A stretch of 64,000 bases of DNA from Oceanospirillaceae bacterium (GTDB taxonomy: Bacteria > Pseudomonadota > Gammaproteobacteria > Pseudomonadales > Balneatricaceae). Shown in pieces: positions 18,456-28,146 of the stretch. Where the stretch lies: NCBI GenBank assembly GCA_013215445.1, contig JABSRA010000006.1, positions 155,946 through 219,945 of the forward strand, given 5' to 3'. Position numbers and translations under genes: made by a program. Under the pieces are notes generated by a model. It ran no database searches, was not told where the DNA came from, and worked only from the letters and a program-made list of their open reading frames with translations. Each line of letters begins with the position of its first letter. Position 1 is the first letter of the stretch.

Positions 18456-19979
18456 ATGTCACTAGCGAAAGTATATACGCGTGCTCAGCAGGGAATAGTA
18501 GCCCCTATGGTTACTGTCGAAGTACATTTATCGGCAGGGCTGCCAGCTTTTCAGCTAGTGGGATTGCCTGAAGCTGCAGTGCGAGAGTCAAAAGAGCGGG
18601 TGCGAAGTGCGCTGTTAAATTTAGGCTTTAACTTTCCTATGAGCCGTATCACCGTCAATTTAGCGCCTGCTGATCTGCCTAAAGAGGGTGGGCGTTATGA
18701 TTTGGCCATCGCCATAGGCATTCTGGCGGCGTCTCAACAAGTCCCCGCAGACTTATTAGAGCAGTGGGAGTTTATTGGCGAATTGTCGCTCTCGGGTGAT
18801 TTGCGCAATGTCAAAGGCTTGTTACCAGTGGCTATCGGTTGTCAGCGAGCACAGCGCAAACTCTGCTTGCCAAGACAAAGTGTGCGCGAGGCCAGCCTGG
18901 TAAAGCCGTTGCAATTAGCTGCTGCAGATAACCTTTTGCAAGTCTGCCAGCTGCTCAGTGGGCAGCTGCCCCTGTATGAAGTACCTATTGAAGATACTCG
19001 GGCTAGCAAGGTGCTTAATCGCTTGGATATAGCGGATGTAAAAGGCCAGTTTAAAGCCAAAAGAGCGCTGGAGATAGCCGCCTGCGGGGGGCACCATTTA
19101 CTGATGACGGGTAGCCCAGGCAGTGGTAAAAGCATGTTGGCGGCAAGGTTGGCAAGTTTACTGCCGCCATTGAGTGGCGAAGAGTGTATTGAGTCGGCGG
19201 CTGTTTATTCGGTGGCCGGTTTAGATACCACTCAAGTTTGTAATGGTGTGAGGCCCTTTCGCTCACCACATCATACCGCCTCTGCTGTCTCTTTAGTGGG
19301 TGGTGGAAGTTACCCACAGCCAGGAGAGATATCCCTGGCGCACAATGGCGTGTTATTTTTAGATGAGGTGGTAGAATTTTCCAGAGCAGTGCTAGAGGTG
19401 TTACGAGAGCCGTTGGAAGCAGGTTACATTCATATCTCGAGGGCCGCACAAAAATTGACTTTCCCGGCACGTTTCCAGCTAATAGCAGCAATGAATCCCT
19501 GTCCCTGTGGCTACGCACTAGAAAGTAGCGGTCGCTGTCGTTGTACGCCGGATCAAATTAGACGCTATCAAAGTAAATTGTCAGGTCCACTGTTGGATCG
19601 TATCGACCTGCATATTCAGGTTAATCCTATTCCCCCCGCTGAATTCTTAAAGGCACCGGCGCCTACCACTGAGGAAAATTCTCAGCAAATTGCAGCGCGG
19701 GTGAGCCGCAGTGTTGCCATACAGTTAGCCAGGCAGCAGTGCCGCAACGCATATTTATCCAGTGAATTACTCTATAGACACTGTGTGCTGTCGAGCTCGT
19801 TACAGGATTTACTCGCCAGTGCCGCCACCAAAATGCAGCTATCGGCCCGGGCTTGCACTCGAATTTTAAAAGTTAGCCGCTCTATCGCCGATCTTGAGGC
19901 GAGTGAGGTTATTGAGCGCAAGCACTTATTAGAGGCTTTAAGTTACCGTCAAATGCGCGCCGCTAGCGCTGCATATTGA
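18456..19979 (+). CDS. comM: YifB/ComM family Mg-chelatase-like AAA+ ATPase
   Basis: A 507-residue protein, full length for ComM. The N-terminal ChlI-type domain (LAKVYTRAQQGIVAPMVTVEVHLSAGLPAFQLVGLPE) is followed by an AAA+ module with Walker A GSPGSGKSMLA (about 218-228), a Walker B region NGVLFLDEVVEF, and a zinc-binding-like CPCGY...CRCTPDQIRRYQSKLSGPLLDRIDL. ComM is a hexameric helicase promoting branch migration during natural transformation in Vibrio and Acinetobacter. A GGAGAGT ribosome binding site precedes the ATG. No competence genes are adjacent. Confidence 0.93.
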   Translation: MSLAKVYTRAQQGIVAPMVTVEVHLSAGLPAFQLVGLPEAAVRESKERVRSALLNLGFNFPMSRITVNLAPADLPKEGGRYDLAIAIGILAASQQVPADLLEQWEFIGELSLSGDLRNVKGLLPVAIGCQRAQRKLCLPRQSVREASLVKPLQLAAADNLLQVCQLLSGQLPLYEVPIEDTRASKVLNRLDIADVKGQFKAKRALEIAACGGHHLLMTGSPGSGKSMLAARLASLLPPLSGEECIESAAVYSVAGLDTTQVCNGVRPFRSPHHTASAVSLVGGGSYPQPGEISLAHNGVLFLDEVVEFSRAVLEVLREPLEAGYIHISRAAQKLTFPARFQLIAAMNPCPCGYALESSGRCRCTPDQIRRYQSKLSGPLLDRIDLHIQVNPIPPAEFLKAPAPTTEENSQQIAARVSRSVAIQLARQQCRNAYLSSELLYRHCVLSSSLQDLLASAATKMQLSARACTRILKVSRSIADLEASEVIERKHLLEALSYRQMRAASAAY

Positions 19980-20025
19980 GTGGCTAAAACTCCCTGTGTG
20001 GAAGCTTTAGTCGCTCAATCCAGTA

Positions 20026-21201
20026 CTAGTTAAGTTGTTTGCTTTTAGCAAATCTCAACACGCCATAACCAAGGATTCCCGCGAGAAAAGAGGCGGCTAA
20101 TATGGCTAATTTATCGGTAAATTGAAACAAACTATCGTCTTCGAAGGCCAGAGATACAATAAATAAACTCATCGTGAATCCTATTCCGGTTAAGACGGAG
20201 ACCCCGTATAGCTGTATCCAATTACTATCTTGGGGCATTTTTGCAATTTTCAGTTTTATTGCAATGGCGCTAAAACCGAACACGCCTACCTGCTTACCGA
20301 AAAACAAGCCTAGCATAATGCCCAGGGGGACGGGGTCCGTCATTTGCGGCAGCGAAATGTTGCGAAAATCTACGCCAGCGTTGACGAAGGCGAATAATGG
20401 TAAGATAAAAAAGGCGACCCAAAAATGTAAGCTGTGTTCAATTTCCTTGAGAGGTGATACGGTTTTACCGGCTTCATCAATTGCTCTTAGCGGGATGGTG
20501 AACGCTAGCGCAACGCCGGCCAAGGTCGCATGTACTCCCGATTTAAGCACACTGACCCAGAGTACTAGACCGACAATGATGAAAGCGGATTTTTTACTGA
20601 CGCCCAACAGATTAAAGCTGATTAATACCGCGATGGCCAATAGAGCAACGATGATAGATAGGCTGGATAGTTCAGTGGTATAGAAAATCGCGATAATTAC
20701 GATGGCGCCTAGGTCATCAATGATCGCTAACGCCATTAAAAAAATCTTCAGCGAGACTGGAACTCGCTTACCCAGCATTGACAAAATCCCCAGGGCAAAG
20801 GCGATATCAGTCGCGGTGGGGATTGCCCAGCCATTGACAGCAACTTCATTGCCAGCATTAAAATACAGATAGACGGCAGCGGGAACCACCATACCCCCAA
20901 CAGCGGCGATACCAGGCAGGGCTATTTGGCTGACAGAGGATAAATGCCCCTGCAGTATCTCTCTTTTTACCTCTAGGCCGATCAATAAAAAAAAGATCGC
21001 CATCAGACCATCGTTGACCCAGTGATAGAGTGATTTGTCGATGGATAAAGAACCAAAACGGATCTCAACGGGGATGTGCAGAAATGCTTGGTAGGTTCCA
21101 GACAATACTGAATTACTCAAGATTAATGCCAGCATAGTGACTAAAATCAGTAAAATACCGCTCGATGAATCATTCTCAATAAAATCTTTAATAATTTTCA
21201 T
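20026..21201 (-). CDS. nhaA: Na+/H+ antiporter NhaA
   Basis: A 391-residue inner-membrane antiporter with about 12 helices. The helix IV region reads GWAIPTATDIAFALGIL and the conserved pair of aspartates occurs in MALAIIDDLGAIVIIAIFY (equivalent to Asp163/Asp164 of E. coli NhaA). NhaA exports sodium or lithium in exchange for protons at alkaline pH, fitting a marine organism. It is convergent with comM across 46 bases and has a long upstream region. Confidence 0.95.
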   Translation of the reverse strand: MKIIKDFIENDSSSGILLILVTMLALILSNSVLSGTYQAFLHIPVEIRFGSLSIDKSLYHWVNDGLMAIFFLLIGLEVKREILQGHLSSVSQIALPGIAAVGGMVVPAAVYLYFNAGNEVAVNGWAIPTATDIAFALGILSMLGKRVPVSLKIFLMALAIIDDLGAIVIIAIFYTTELSSLSIIVALLAIAVLISFNLLGVSKKSAFIIVGLVLWVSVLKSGVHATLAGVALAFTIPLRAIDEAGKTVSPLKEIEHSLHFWVAFFILPLFAFVNAGVDFRNISLPQMTDPVPLGIMLGLFFGKQVGVFGFSAIAIKLKIAKMPQDSNWIQLYGVSVLTGIGFTMSLFIVSLAFEDDSLFQFTDKLAILAASFLAGILGYGVLRFAKSKQLN

Positions 21202-21642
21202 TGTCGCTCTCTGGGTGGGTTCATGGCATAAATTTGCATCAGTATTAAGTTGTTAGCGCTTATTACCTAAGGTATATAACAAAAAGAGCGAGAATACAGT
21301 TTTATTAACTGATAATTAGCAATAGTTTAATAGGCAGAGATCCGCGGTTGCGGATACATGCTGTAGGGCAGTGGTAGCTTAAAATCGGTAGTTTAAGGGC
21401 CGTTGCTAGTGAATTTAAACAGAAGTAAAAGTGCAGGTGAAAATATATTGGGAGGAAATTCCGCTCACTTGGACAATGAATGAATGACTGTAAATGACAA
21501 TGGGCTCTGAGGGTTCTGATTTATAATCAGGTCATTAATTTGACGCTGGTGGCAAATTTGGCTATTTTAACGCTCGGGAAAGGGCAAAAAACTGACTTCT
21601 AGTGAAATAAATAAAATTAATTGCACGAAAGGTTATAATTTG
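21202..21642. other. Intergenic region upstream of nhaA
   Basis: About 440 bases, AT-rich, with no gene visible on either strand. It must hold the nhaA promoter. I saw no RNA gene or repeat. Confidence 0.4.
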
Positions 21643-21661
21643 TTCTATAAATACTATAGAA
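21643..21661 (+). promoter_or_regulatory. Perfect inverted repeat upstream of the 69-residue gene
   Basis: TTCTATA (21643-21649), AATAC, TATAGAA (21655-21661): a perfect 7+7 dyad 70 bases before the ATG at 21732. A TATAAT lies at 21634-21639 just before it, so the dyad would cover the transcription start and could be an operator. Confidence 0.4.
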
Positions 21662-21731
21662 TAATGCGCATTTTTAATTAGTGTTAAAACTTCGAACTAA
21701 ATTCAACTGTAATATTAGGAACTTTGATTAA

Positions 21732-21941
21732 ATGAGTAATAAATCCTTTGTTCGTCAGCGCATCTGTATTTACGCAGGACAAGATGTTGATCCGGATAAC
21801 GATGAGCAAGTCGGGAACATTCTTCGGTTTAAGCTGGGTATTAAGCTGCCTCAGCGTACTTCAATGGATGATTCTTTATCGTCTTCTACTAGTGATCACG
21901 AAATCATCACTCTAATCAAAAAATATCGGGCAATGCGTTAA
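21732..21941 (+). CDS. Small conserved-looking hypothetical protein
   Basis: A 69-residue soluble protein I do not recognise. It has a basic start, a single cysteine in RQRICIYAGQDVD, an acidic patch, then LRFKLGIKLPQR, a serine-rich linker and a helical end (HEIITLIKKYRAMR). No signal peptide or membrane helix is present. The ATG has AGGAA about 11 bases upstream. Coding character is good and an operator-like dyad lies before it, so it is likely real. Confidence 0.6.
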   Translation: MSNKSFVRQRICIYAGQDVDPDNDEQVGNILRFKLGIKLPQRTSMDDSLSSSTSDHEIITLIKKYRAMR

Positions 21942-22306
21942 GCTATTCGCTATTTGCTAAGATGCTGGGCACCAGCTACAAGGCTAAGCAAGCTATTGCA
22001 TCGTTTAAATTTTTTATGCGAGTAAGAATGTAAAGTAACGCTTATATTTTGCGTTCTTTTAAATTCTGTTGTTTGTTGGTGTGCCGGTACTACTCTTTTA
22101 GTCTAAATATGTAGAGTCGGGCTACTGTATCTTGTTGTCTGTGTTGGCTCTCGCCTTGCTCTTGGGTGCTTAGGTGAGTGCTGAGCTGAGAGCTGTCTTG
22201 AGGGGGTTGTAGTCAGGCGGGTAAGTAAGGGCAATGTTTATGAGTAAATATTGTTGTTTGCTGGTTTATAGATGGCTATGGCTAACTAAAAGAGGAGGTG
22301 TTTAGG
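21942..22306 (+). other. Gap with a possible 23-codon leader ORF
   Basis: There is no large gene. A short frame from the ATG at 22234 to the TAG at 22303-22305 (starting MFMSKYCCLLVYRWLWLTK) ends one base before the preferred start of the YrbL-like gene, and its own start is preceded by AAGGG. It may be a leader that couples translation, or chance. Confidence 0.3.
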
Positions 22307-22900
22307 GTGAAGTGTGATGATGATGTAGTGGAGGCTGGTATTCTGTTTTTGGATGACAAGTTGCTATTGGCAGAGGGTGGGCAACGCCTGTGTTATCTGC
22401 ACCCTACAGATTCTACGAAAATCATCAAAATATTGCCGCAAAGAGTGGCTAGTGATAATCAAAATGAACTGGAATCCGTTTATCTAGGGTACCTGTTGAA
22501 AAAGGGTGTCTCTTTTAAGCATTTAACCCAGTGTTTTGGTTATGTAGATACTAATCTGGGTAGGGGGCTGGTTTTTGAAAGAGCGCTAAATTCGGATGGG
22601 ACGCCTTCAATGTCTTTGAAGTACATGATGGAAGAAAAATTACTTTCATTGGAGAGGCAGCAGAAGTTGGTGTTGGAATTGGTGAGTTATTTGAGAGAGA
22701 ATCAAATAATATTTGCCGATATGGCATCTAGTAATATATTTTGTCGGCGCGATAAGGCGGGTGATTATAGCTTGCTGATTGTCGATGGTTTAGGTGCTAG
22801 GCGGTTTAACTATCGCTTTTGGATGTATATGTGGATAGGTTTCTATCGCCGGTCTAAGATAAACAAGCAAGAAAAAAAATTGATGCGTCTATATTGTTGA
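22307..22900 (+). CDS. YrbL-like (PhoP regulatory network) kinase-fold protein
   Basis: About 197 residues. The middle resembles the YrbL-PhoP_reg family, whose members have a protein-kinase-like fold: a nucleotide-loop-like EGGQRLCYLHPTDSTKIIKIL at the start, a catalytic-loop-like FADMASSNIFC, then LLIVDGLGARRF in place of DFG. The true activity is unknown. The frame opens at the GTG at 22298, but AGAGGAGG at 22291-22298 is ideally placed for the GTG at 22307, which I prefer. Downstream lies an amidase gene, suggesting an envelope role. Confidence 0.75.
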   Translation: MKCDDDVVEAGILFLDDKLLLAEGGQRLCYLHPTDSTKIIKILPQRVASDNQNELESVYLGYLLKKGVSFKHLTQCFGYVDTNLGRGLVFERALNSDGTPSMSLKYMMEEKLLSLERQQKLVLELVSYLRENQIIFADMASSNIFCRRDKAGDYSLLIVDGLGARRFNYRFWMYMWIGFYRRSKINKQEKKLMRLYC

Positions 22901-23004
22901 GCGTTCGCTCAGCGGTTTGTAATGTTCAATGTGTGCGAATATAAATGGCTGTGTTGTCGCTACTAATCCATTGTTAGGGCTTATTCGATAAGCGGAGGGT
23001 GTGG

Positions 23005-23592
23005 TTGCTTTTGACTCGATATCTGAAATTAAAGCGGTTGCAGTTAATCGCTGTTTGCTGTTGTGTCATGCAAGTGGCGACTGTCAGCGAGGCTAAGTCT
23101 AACGCTAATTCAAAAATCCGTCCTGTTGCGGTTGATTCTATTGTATTGCATGCAGTGGGTGGGCCGTACTGTAAGCATGGTCGGGTAGTGTATTCTGGTG
23201 CGCCAGGTGATGCGCATCGCTGGCGCATTTTTTTTGAGCAGCACAAATTGTTGGGTATTCATTATATTGTCGATAGAAGAGGGCGGGTGCTGTCGAGTAT
23301 CTCTGTCGATAGAGTGGCAAATCACGCGCTGGGTTGGAATGAGCGTTCTATTGGGATTGAGTTGGTGAATGACGGCGATGGGCGCGAGCAGATAACCAGC
23401 TTGCAGTGGTCCGCAGCTCTGGAGCTGGTTAAGCAGTTAATAGTGCGCTACCCAAATGTTACAGCGAGTCGAGTATTTAGGCATTCAGATATCGACAGGC
23501 GTACCTTTGGTTGCGCCGGTGCTAGGGTTAAACAAAAGCAGGACCCGGGATGGGGGTTTAATTACGCCAAGTTCATCGAGTTGCTCGGCTAA
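23005..23592 (+). CDS. AmpD-like N-acetylmuramoyl-L-alanine amidase
   Basis: About 195 residues with a signal peptide (hydrophobic region about 8-28), so it is exported. Amidase_2 features: zinc-ligand His in SIVLHAVGG, a second conserved His in VANHALGWNERSIGIELVN, and C-terminal RHSDID...KQDPGWGFNYAKF. Between HSDID and KQDPG there is a short extra stretch with a cysteine (TFGCAGARVK) compared with the compact family pattern. It should cleave peptidoglycan between MurNAc and L-alanine. GGAGG at 22994-22998 favours the TTG at 23005 over the GTG at 22999. Confidence 0.85.
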   Translation: MLLTRYLKLKRLQLIAVCCCVMQVATVSEAKSNANSKIRPVAVDSIVLHAVGGPYCKHGRVVYSGAPGDAHRWRIFFEQHKLLGIHYIVDRRGRVLSSISVDRVANHALGWNERSIGIELVNDGDGREQITSLQWSAALELVKQLIVRYPNVTASRVFRHSDIDRRTFGCAGARVKQKQDPGWGFNYAKFIELLG

Positions 23593-23604
23593 AGTCTCAC
23601 TGTC

Positions 23605-23859
23605 TTGGCCAGAAAGTTAGCAGTAAGGATCGGTGTGGTTGGCTCTGGGGCTGTGGCGTTATGCGAAAGTTACGAAGTTTTAAGGGTCGGGGCGCGTAAT
23701 GCAGCTCGATTGCCAGTCATAATTAGCGTCTTTGGGCTTAGCTTAAGTGCTAATTTTGCTGCTGCCCTGTTTTATTTCCTCTTCTTGTATTATTCAAGAG
23801 CCATTGCTAATCGGCTTTTCAGAGCTGTTTTGGGCAAGATAAAAACCTTCCGAAGATAA
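23605..23859 (+). CDS. Possible small membrane protein
   Basis: An 84-residue frame with a TTG start and no good ribosome binding site, 12 bases after the amidase. It has a hydrophobic stretch at about residues 37-66 and a basic tail (KIKTFRR). I recognise no family. The position and membrane segment make it plausible, but it may be noise. Confidence 0.3.
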   Translation: MARKLAVRIGVVGSGAVALCESYEVLRVGARNAARLPVIISVFGLSLSANFAAALFYFLFLYYSRAIANRLFRAVLGKIKTFRR

Positions 23860-23895
23860 CTGTGCTTACTATGGTCAAAAAACATACCATATGGG

Positions 23896-23924
23896 TTGAC
23901 TATTGCTACTGACATGAGTAAAAT
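23896..23924 (+). promoter_or_regulatory. S10 operon promoter
   Basis: TTGACT (23896-23901), a 17-base spacer, TAAAAT (23919-23924), followed by a TTTGCGTCCC discriminator. This is a near-consensus sigma70 promoter about 68 bases before rpsJ. Confidence 0.8.
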
Positions 23925-23991
23925 TTGCGTCCCTTTCAAAGAAGGGGAGGCAGTTCGCTGTCCTACTAAAACTTAAATAAGTGTGATCAGA

Positions 23992-24303
23992 ATGCAAAAC
24001 CAGAAAATCAGAATACGTCTGAAAGCGTTTGATCATCGCCTGATTGACACCTCCGCGCAAGAAATCGTAGATACTGCGAAGCGTACGGGTGCCCAGGTGC
24101 GTGGTCCGATCCCTCTTCCTACTCGCAAAGAGCGCGTAACCATATTGACTTCACCGCATGTAAACAAAGATGCGCGTGATCAATTTGAGATACGTACTCA
24201 TAAGCGTGTTCTAGATATCGTTGAGCCAACCGAAAAAACGGTTGATGCTCTAATGAAACTAGACCTAGCTGCAGGTGTGGAAGTTCAGATTAGCTTAGGC
24301 TAG
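23992..24303 (+). CDS. rpsJ: 30S ribosomal protein S10 (NusE)
   Basis: 103 residues, the exact length of E. coli S10 and nearly identical throughout ([19 protein letters not shown] ... [22 protein letters not shown]). An upstream in-frame GTG at 23983 is open, but the family start is the ATG at 23992. S10 belongs to the 30S head and also works as NusE in antitermination. It is the first gene of the S10 operon, behind a near-consensus promoter. Confidence 0.98.
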   Translation: MQNQKIRIRLKAFDHRLIDTSAQEIVDTAKRTGAQVRGPIPLPTRKERVTILTSPHVNKDARDQFEIRTHKRVLDIVEPTEKTVDALMKLDLAAGVEVQISLG

Positions 24304-24414
24304 TCAACGCGCTCAGAATATTTATTTAAATGAAGCGCTATTTGTGGAAGGCTCCTGAAATGGGCCACCGTAGTGGGTTACAGTCCCGTACACAACTGGC
24401 AAGAGGTATATAAA

Positions 24415-25053
24415 ATGTCTGTAGGTTTAATCGGACGAAAAGCGGGTATGACTCGCGTCTTCACTGAAGATGGCGTATCCGTGCCAGTCACGGTCATCGA
24501 GGTGGATCCGAACCGTGTTACACAGGTAAAAACAGCTGAAACTGATGGTTATGATGCTATTCAAGTGACTACTGGTTCTGTTAAGACTAATCGTCTTAAC
24601 AAGCCAAAAGCCGGTCACTATGCAAAAGCCAACGTTGAAGCGGGCCGCGGTTTATGGGAGTTCCGCCTGTCGGGTGACGAAAGTATCAATGTTGGCGATT
24701 CGCTAACAGTTGAGCGCTTTGAAGTCGGTCAGAAAGTTGATGTTACAGGAACGTCCAAAGGTAAGGGCTTCCAGGGTGTAATCAAGCGTTGGAATTTCCA
24801 AATGCAAGATGCTACCCACGGTAACTCGCTATCTCACCGTGCTCCAGGTTCTATCGGTCAGTGTCAAACACCTGGTCGTGTTTGGAAAGGCAAGAAGATG
24901 GCAGGTCAAATGGGCAACGTGCAGAGCACAGTCCAGACTTTAGAAGTGATACGTGTAGACGTAGAACGCGGCCTGTTATTGATCAAAGGTGCTGTACCAG
25001 GTGCAACTGGCGGTGACGTAATTGTTAAACCAGCTGTGAAAGTTGGCGCCTAA
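24415..25053 (+). CDS. rplC: 50S ribosomal protein L3
   Basis: 212 residues. Typical start [16 protein letters not shown] and the central loop near the peptidyl transferase centre, [33 protein letters not shown], which includes the glutamine normally methylated by PrmB. The frame is open 14 codons further upstream, but the ATG at 24415 matches the family and has AAGAGGT before it. A 111-base leader separates it from rpsJ. Confidence 0.98.
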   Translation: MSVGLIGRKAGMTRVFTEDGVSVPVTVIEVDPNRVTQVKTAETDGYDAIQVTTGSVKTNRLNKPKAGHYAKANVEAGRGLWEFRLSGDESINVGDSLTVERFEVGQKVDVTGTSKGKGFQGVIKRWNFQMQDATHGNSLSHRAPGSIGQCQTPGRVWKGKKMAGQMGNVQSTVQTLEVIRVDVERGLLLIKGAVPGATGGDVIVKPAVKVGA

Positions 25054-25064
25054 GGAGACTTGAA

Positions 25065-25670
25065 ATGAACCTAAATCTAACTGGAACTACGGGATCGGTC
25101 GAAGTATCCGATGCTACGTTCGGTAAGGACTTTAACGAGGCGCTTGTTCATCAAGTTGTCACAGCTTATTTAGCTGGTGCTCGTCAAGGTACTAAAGCAC
25201 AAAAGACTCGTTCAGACGTTTCTGGCGGCGGCGCTAAGCCATTCCGTCAAAAAGGTACTGGTCGTGCACGTGCTGGTACTATCCGCTCGCCACTTTGGCG
25301 TTCTGGTGGTACAACATTTGCTGCTCGCCCTCGCGATTTTAGCCAGAAAGTAAATAGAAAAATGTATCGTGCTGCGATGCGTTGTATTCTTTCTGAGCTA
25401 GTTCGTCAAGAGCGTCTAGTAGTCGTTGAGAGCTTCACTGTTGATGCTCCCAAAACTAAGCAGTTCATCGCTAAGATGGATGAGTACAGTTTGAAAAATG
25501 CGCTTCTGATCACTGAAGATGTAGAAATGAACTTGTACTTAGCTGCACGTAACGTACCGCATGTCGATGTTCGCGACGCTGCTGGAATTGATCCAGTAAG
25601 CTTAGTTGGCTTCGAAAAAGTGCTCGTTACTGTCGCTGCTTTGAAGAAAATTGAAGAGGTGTTGTCATGA
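25065..25670 (+). CDS. rplD: 50S ribosomal protein L4
   Basis: 201 residues, the usual length. It carries the exit-tunnel loop with [36 protein letters not shown]. In E. coli, L4 also represses its own operon through the S10 leader; whether the leader here supports that cannot be judged by eye. AAGGAGA precedes the ATG. The last four bases overlap rplW (ATGA), implying coupled translation. Confidence 0.98.
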   Translation: MNLNLTGTTGSVEVSDATFGKDFNEALVHQVVTAYLAGARQGTKAQKTRSDVSGGGAKPFRQKGTGRARAGTIRSPLWRSGGTTFAARPRDFSQKVNRKMYRAAMRCILSELVRQERLVVVESFTVDAPKTKQFIAKMDEYSLKNALLITEDVEMNLYLAARNVPHVDVRDAAGIDPVSLVGFEKVLVTVAALKKIEEVLS

Positions 25671-25960
25671 ACCAGGAACGCCTGTATCAAGTACTACTTG
25701 GTCCGCACATTTCAGAAAAAGCAACCATCATCGCTGACGCAAGCCAGCAAGTTGTTTTTCGTGTGGCTAAAGACGCTACTAAACCAGAAATCAAAGAAGC
25801 GGTTGAGAAATTGTTTAACGTATCAGTTAAGCGTGTAAATGTTCTCAATGCTAAAGGTAAGACCAAACGCACTGGCAACGGCTTAGGCAAGCGCAGTGAC
25901 GTACGTAAGGCATATGTTTGCCTAGCGGATGGCTCTGAAATTGATTTCCTTGGGGAATAA
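25667..25960 (+). CDS. rplW: 50S ribosomal protein L23
   Basis: 97 residues, typical L23: [20 protein letters not shown] at the start and [33 protein letters not shown] in the rRNA-binding loop. L23 sits at the tunnel exit and docks trigger factor and SRP. It overlaps rplD by four bases and precedes rplB by 11. Confidence 0.98.
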   Translation: MNQERLYQVLLGPHISEKATIIADASQQVVFRVAKDATKPEIKEAVEKLFNVSVKRVNVLNAKGKTKRTGNGLGKRSDVRKAYVCLADGSEIDFLGE

Positions 25961-25971
25961 GGGGCTAACAA

Positions 25972-26799
25972 ATGGCTATTATTAAGACAAAGCCGACCTC
26001 TGCTGGACGTCGCCACTTAGTTAAAGTTGTCACTGCAGATCTGCATAAAGGCAAACCTTTAGCTTCGTTGGTTGAAAAGAAAAGCAAGAGCGGTGGACGT
26101 AACAACAACGGTCGCATTACGACTCGTCACATTGGTGGCGGTCATAAGCAGCATTACCGTATGGTTGATTTTCTTCGCAATAAAGAAGGTATTCCTGCGA
26201 CAGTTGAGCGCATAGAATACGATCCAAACCGTTCAGCACATCTTGCATTACTTTGTTATGCAGATGGTGAACGTCGTTACATTATTGCTCCAAAGGGCGT
26301 TAGTGCAGGTGATAAATTGGTTTCTGGCCCACAGGCTGAAATCAAGGCTGGTAACAGCATGCCAATCCGCAATATGCCTTTAGGTTCTGTGATTCACTGT
26401 GTTGAGCTTAAGCCTGGTAAGGGTGCGCAAATCGCGCGTTCTGCTGGTACTTACGCACAGCTAGTTGCCCGTGAAGGAACGTATGCAACACTACGTCTTC
26501 GCTCTGGCGAAATGCGCAAAGTACTCGTTGAGTGTGTTGCGACTTTCGGTGAAGTTGGCAATGGTGAGCATAGTCTTCGTCGTCTGGGTAAAGCTGGTGC
26601 TAAGCGCTGGCGTGGTGTTCGTCCTACCGTTCGCGGTGTGGCGATGAACCCAGTTGATCACCCACATGGTGGTGGTGAAGGTCGTACCTCTGGTGGACGT
26701 CACCCTGTTACTCCATGGGGCGTGCCTACTAAGGGCTATAAAACACGTAAGAACAAGCGTACTGACAAGTTAATCGTCCGTCGCCGTTCTGCTAAGTAA
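25972..26799 (+). CDS. rplB: 50S ribosomal protein L2
   Basis: 275 residues, full length. Conserved landmarks are [23 protein letters not shown] near the N-terminus and the catalytic-centre segment [29 protein letters not shown], including the histidine implicated in peptidyl transfer. AAGGGG lies upstream of the ATG. Confidence 0.98.
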   Translation: MAIIKTKPTSAGRRHLVKVVTADLHKGKPLASLVEKKSKSGGRNNNGRITTRHIGGGHKQHYRMVDFLRNKEGIPATVERIEYDPNRSAHLALLCYADGERRYIIAPKGVSAGDKLVSGPQAEIKAGNSMPIRNMPLGSVIHCVELKPGKGAQIARSAGTYAQLVAREGTYATLRLRSGEMRKVLVECVATFGEVGNGEHSLRRLGKAGAKRWRGVRPTVRGVAMNPVDHPHGGGEGRTSGGRHPVTPWGVPTKGYKTRKNKRTDKLIVRRRSAK

Positions 26800-26817
26800 T
26801 TAATTGAGGATATAGCT

Positions 26818-27093
26818 GTGCCACGTTCACTGAAGAAAGGTCCATTTATTGACCTTCACCTGTTGAAAAAGGTAGAAGCTGCAATTGAGAAGGGCGAGAA
26901 ACGACCAATTAAGACTTGGTCTCGTCGCTCTACAATCTTTCCACATTTTGTTGGATTGACTATTGCAGTTCACAACGGCCGCCAGCACGTTCCAGTTTTC
27001 GTAACTGAAGACATGGTCGGCCACAAACTCGGCGAATTTGCAGGAACACGTACATACCGTGGTCACGCTGCAGATAGAAAAGCCAAACGCTAA
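26818..27093 (+). CDS. rpsS: 30S ribosomal protein S19
   Basis: 91 residues. It starts with a GTG (26818) behind GAGGA; no ATG fits the conserved [19 protein letters not shown] start. The C-terminus [20 protein letters not shown] is typical. It is part of the 30S head next to S13. Confidence 0.98.
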   Translation: MPRSLKKGPFIDLHLLKKVEAAIEKGEKRPIKTWSRRSTIFPHFVGLTIAVHNGRQHVPVFVTEDMVGHKLGEFAGTRTYRGHAADRKAKR

Positions 27094-27104
27094 GGAGATA
27101 GATG

Positions 27105-27434
27105 ATGGAAGTCGCTGCAAAGCTAAACGGCGCCCGCATTTCTGCTCAGAAAGTGCGTTTGGTAGCCGACCAAATTAGAGGTAAATCAATTGCAGAGGCA
27201 CTGGACATTTTAACGTTCAGTCCTAAAAAAGCTGCAGTTCTGCTCAAGAAAGTGTTGGAGTCTGCAATTGCAAACGCCGAGCACAATGAAGGCGCAGATA
27301 TTGATGAGCTTCGCGTGTCTACAATCTTCGTTGACGAAGGTGTGACAATGAAACGTATCAGTCCACGTGCTAAAGGTCGTGCTGACCGCATCCTTAAGCG
27401 TAACTCTCACATCACCGTTAAGGTGTCTGATTAA
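27105..27434 (+). CDS. rplV: 50S ribosomal protein L22
   Basis: 109 residues from the second of two adjacent ATGs (27102 and 27105). The second matches the Pseudomonas-type start [22 protein letters not shown] and lies 6-7 bases from AAGGAGAT. The tunnel hairpin is at about 82-98, with [16 protein letters not shown]22 lines the exit tunnel and its hairpin is a macrolide-resistance site. Confidence 0.97.
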   Translation: MEVAAKLNGARISAQKVRLVADQIRGKSIAEALDILTFSPKKAAVLLKKVLESAIANAEHNEGADIDELRVSTIFVDEGVTMKRISPRAKGRADRILKRNSHITVKVSD

Positions 27435-27451
27435 ACGCTAGGAGACTTATC

Positions 27452-28135
27452 ATGGGTCAAAAGATACATCCAACGGGTATGCGTCTTGGTATTGTCAAGG
27501 ATCATACTTCAGTATGGTACGCTGACAAAGGCGAATACGCTGTTAAACTATTAAGCGATCTGAAGGTACGTAAGTACTTAGAAGATAAATTAGTTAATGC
27601 TTCTGTAAGCCGCATCGAAATCGAGCGTCCTGCACAGAATGCTAAAATCACCATTTTTACTGCACGTCCTGGGATTGTGATCGGTAAAAAAGGTGAAGAT
27701 GTAGAGAAGCTACGTAATGCATGCTCTAAGATGATGGGCGTACCTGCTCACATCAACATCGAAGAAATTCGCAAGCCTGAGCTAGATGCTAAATTAGTTG
27801 CGCAATCCGTTGCCAGCCAATTAGAGCGTCGAGTCATGTTCCGTCGCGCTATGAAGCGTGCAGTGCAAAACGCTATGCGTTTAGGCGCTAAAGGAATCAA
27901 GATTCAGGTTGGCGGTCGTCTGGGTGGTGCAGAAATCGCTCGTTCTGAGTGGTATCGTGAAGGACGTGTGCCATTGCACACATTCCGCGCTGATATCGAT
28001 TACTCAGCATACGAAGCGCACACGACATACGGTGTGATCGGCATTAAAGTTTGGATCTTCAAGGGTGAAATCTTGGGAGGCATCGAAGAAGTTCGTGCGC
28101 TTCGTAAGTCAGCTCCTAAAAAGAAGTCTAAGTGA
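27452..28135 (+). CDS. rpsC: 30S ribosomal protein S3
   Basis: 227 residues. It has a typical [20 protein letters not shown] start, a KH domain with GxxG at [17 protein letters not shown], and a C-terminal S3 domain ([30 protein letters not shown]). S3 forms the mRNA entry site with S4 and S5. TAGGAGA precedes the ATG. Confidence 0.98.
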   Translation: MGQKIHPTGMRLGIVKDHTSVWYADKGEYAVKLLSDLKVRKYLEDKLVNASVSRIEIERPAQNAKITIFTARPGIVIGKKGEDVEKLRNACSKMMGVPAHINIEEIRKPELDAKLVAQSVASQLERRVMFRRAMKRAVQNAMRLGAKGIKIQVGGRLGGAEIARSEWYREGRVPLHTFRADIDYSAYEAHTTYGVIGIKVWIFKGEILGGIEEVRALRKSAPKKKSK

Positions 28136-28146
28136 GGTAGAGATCA

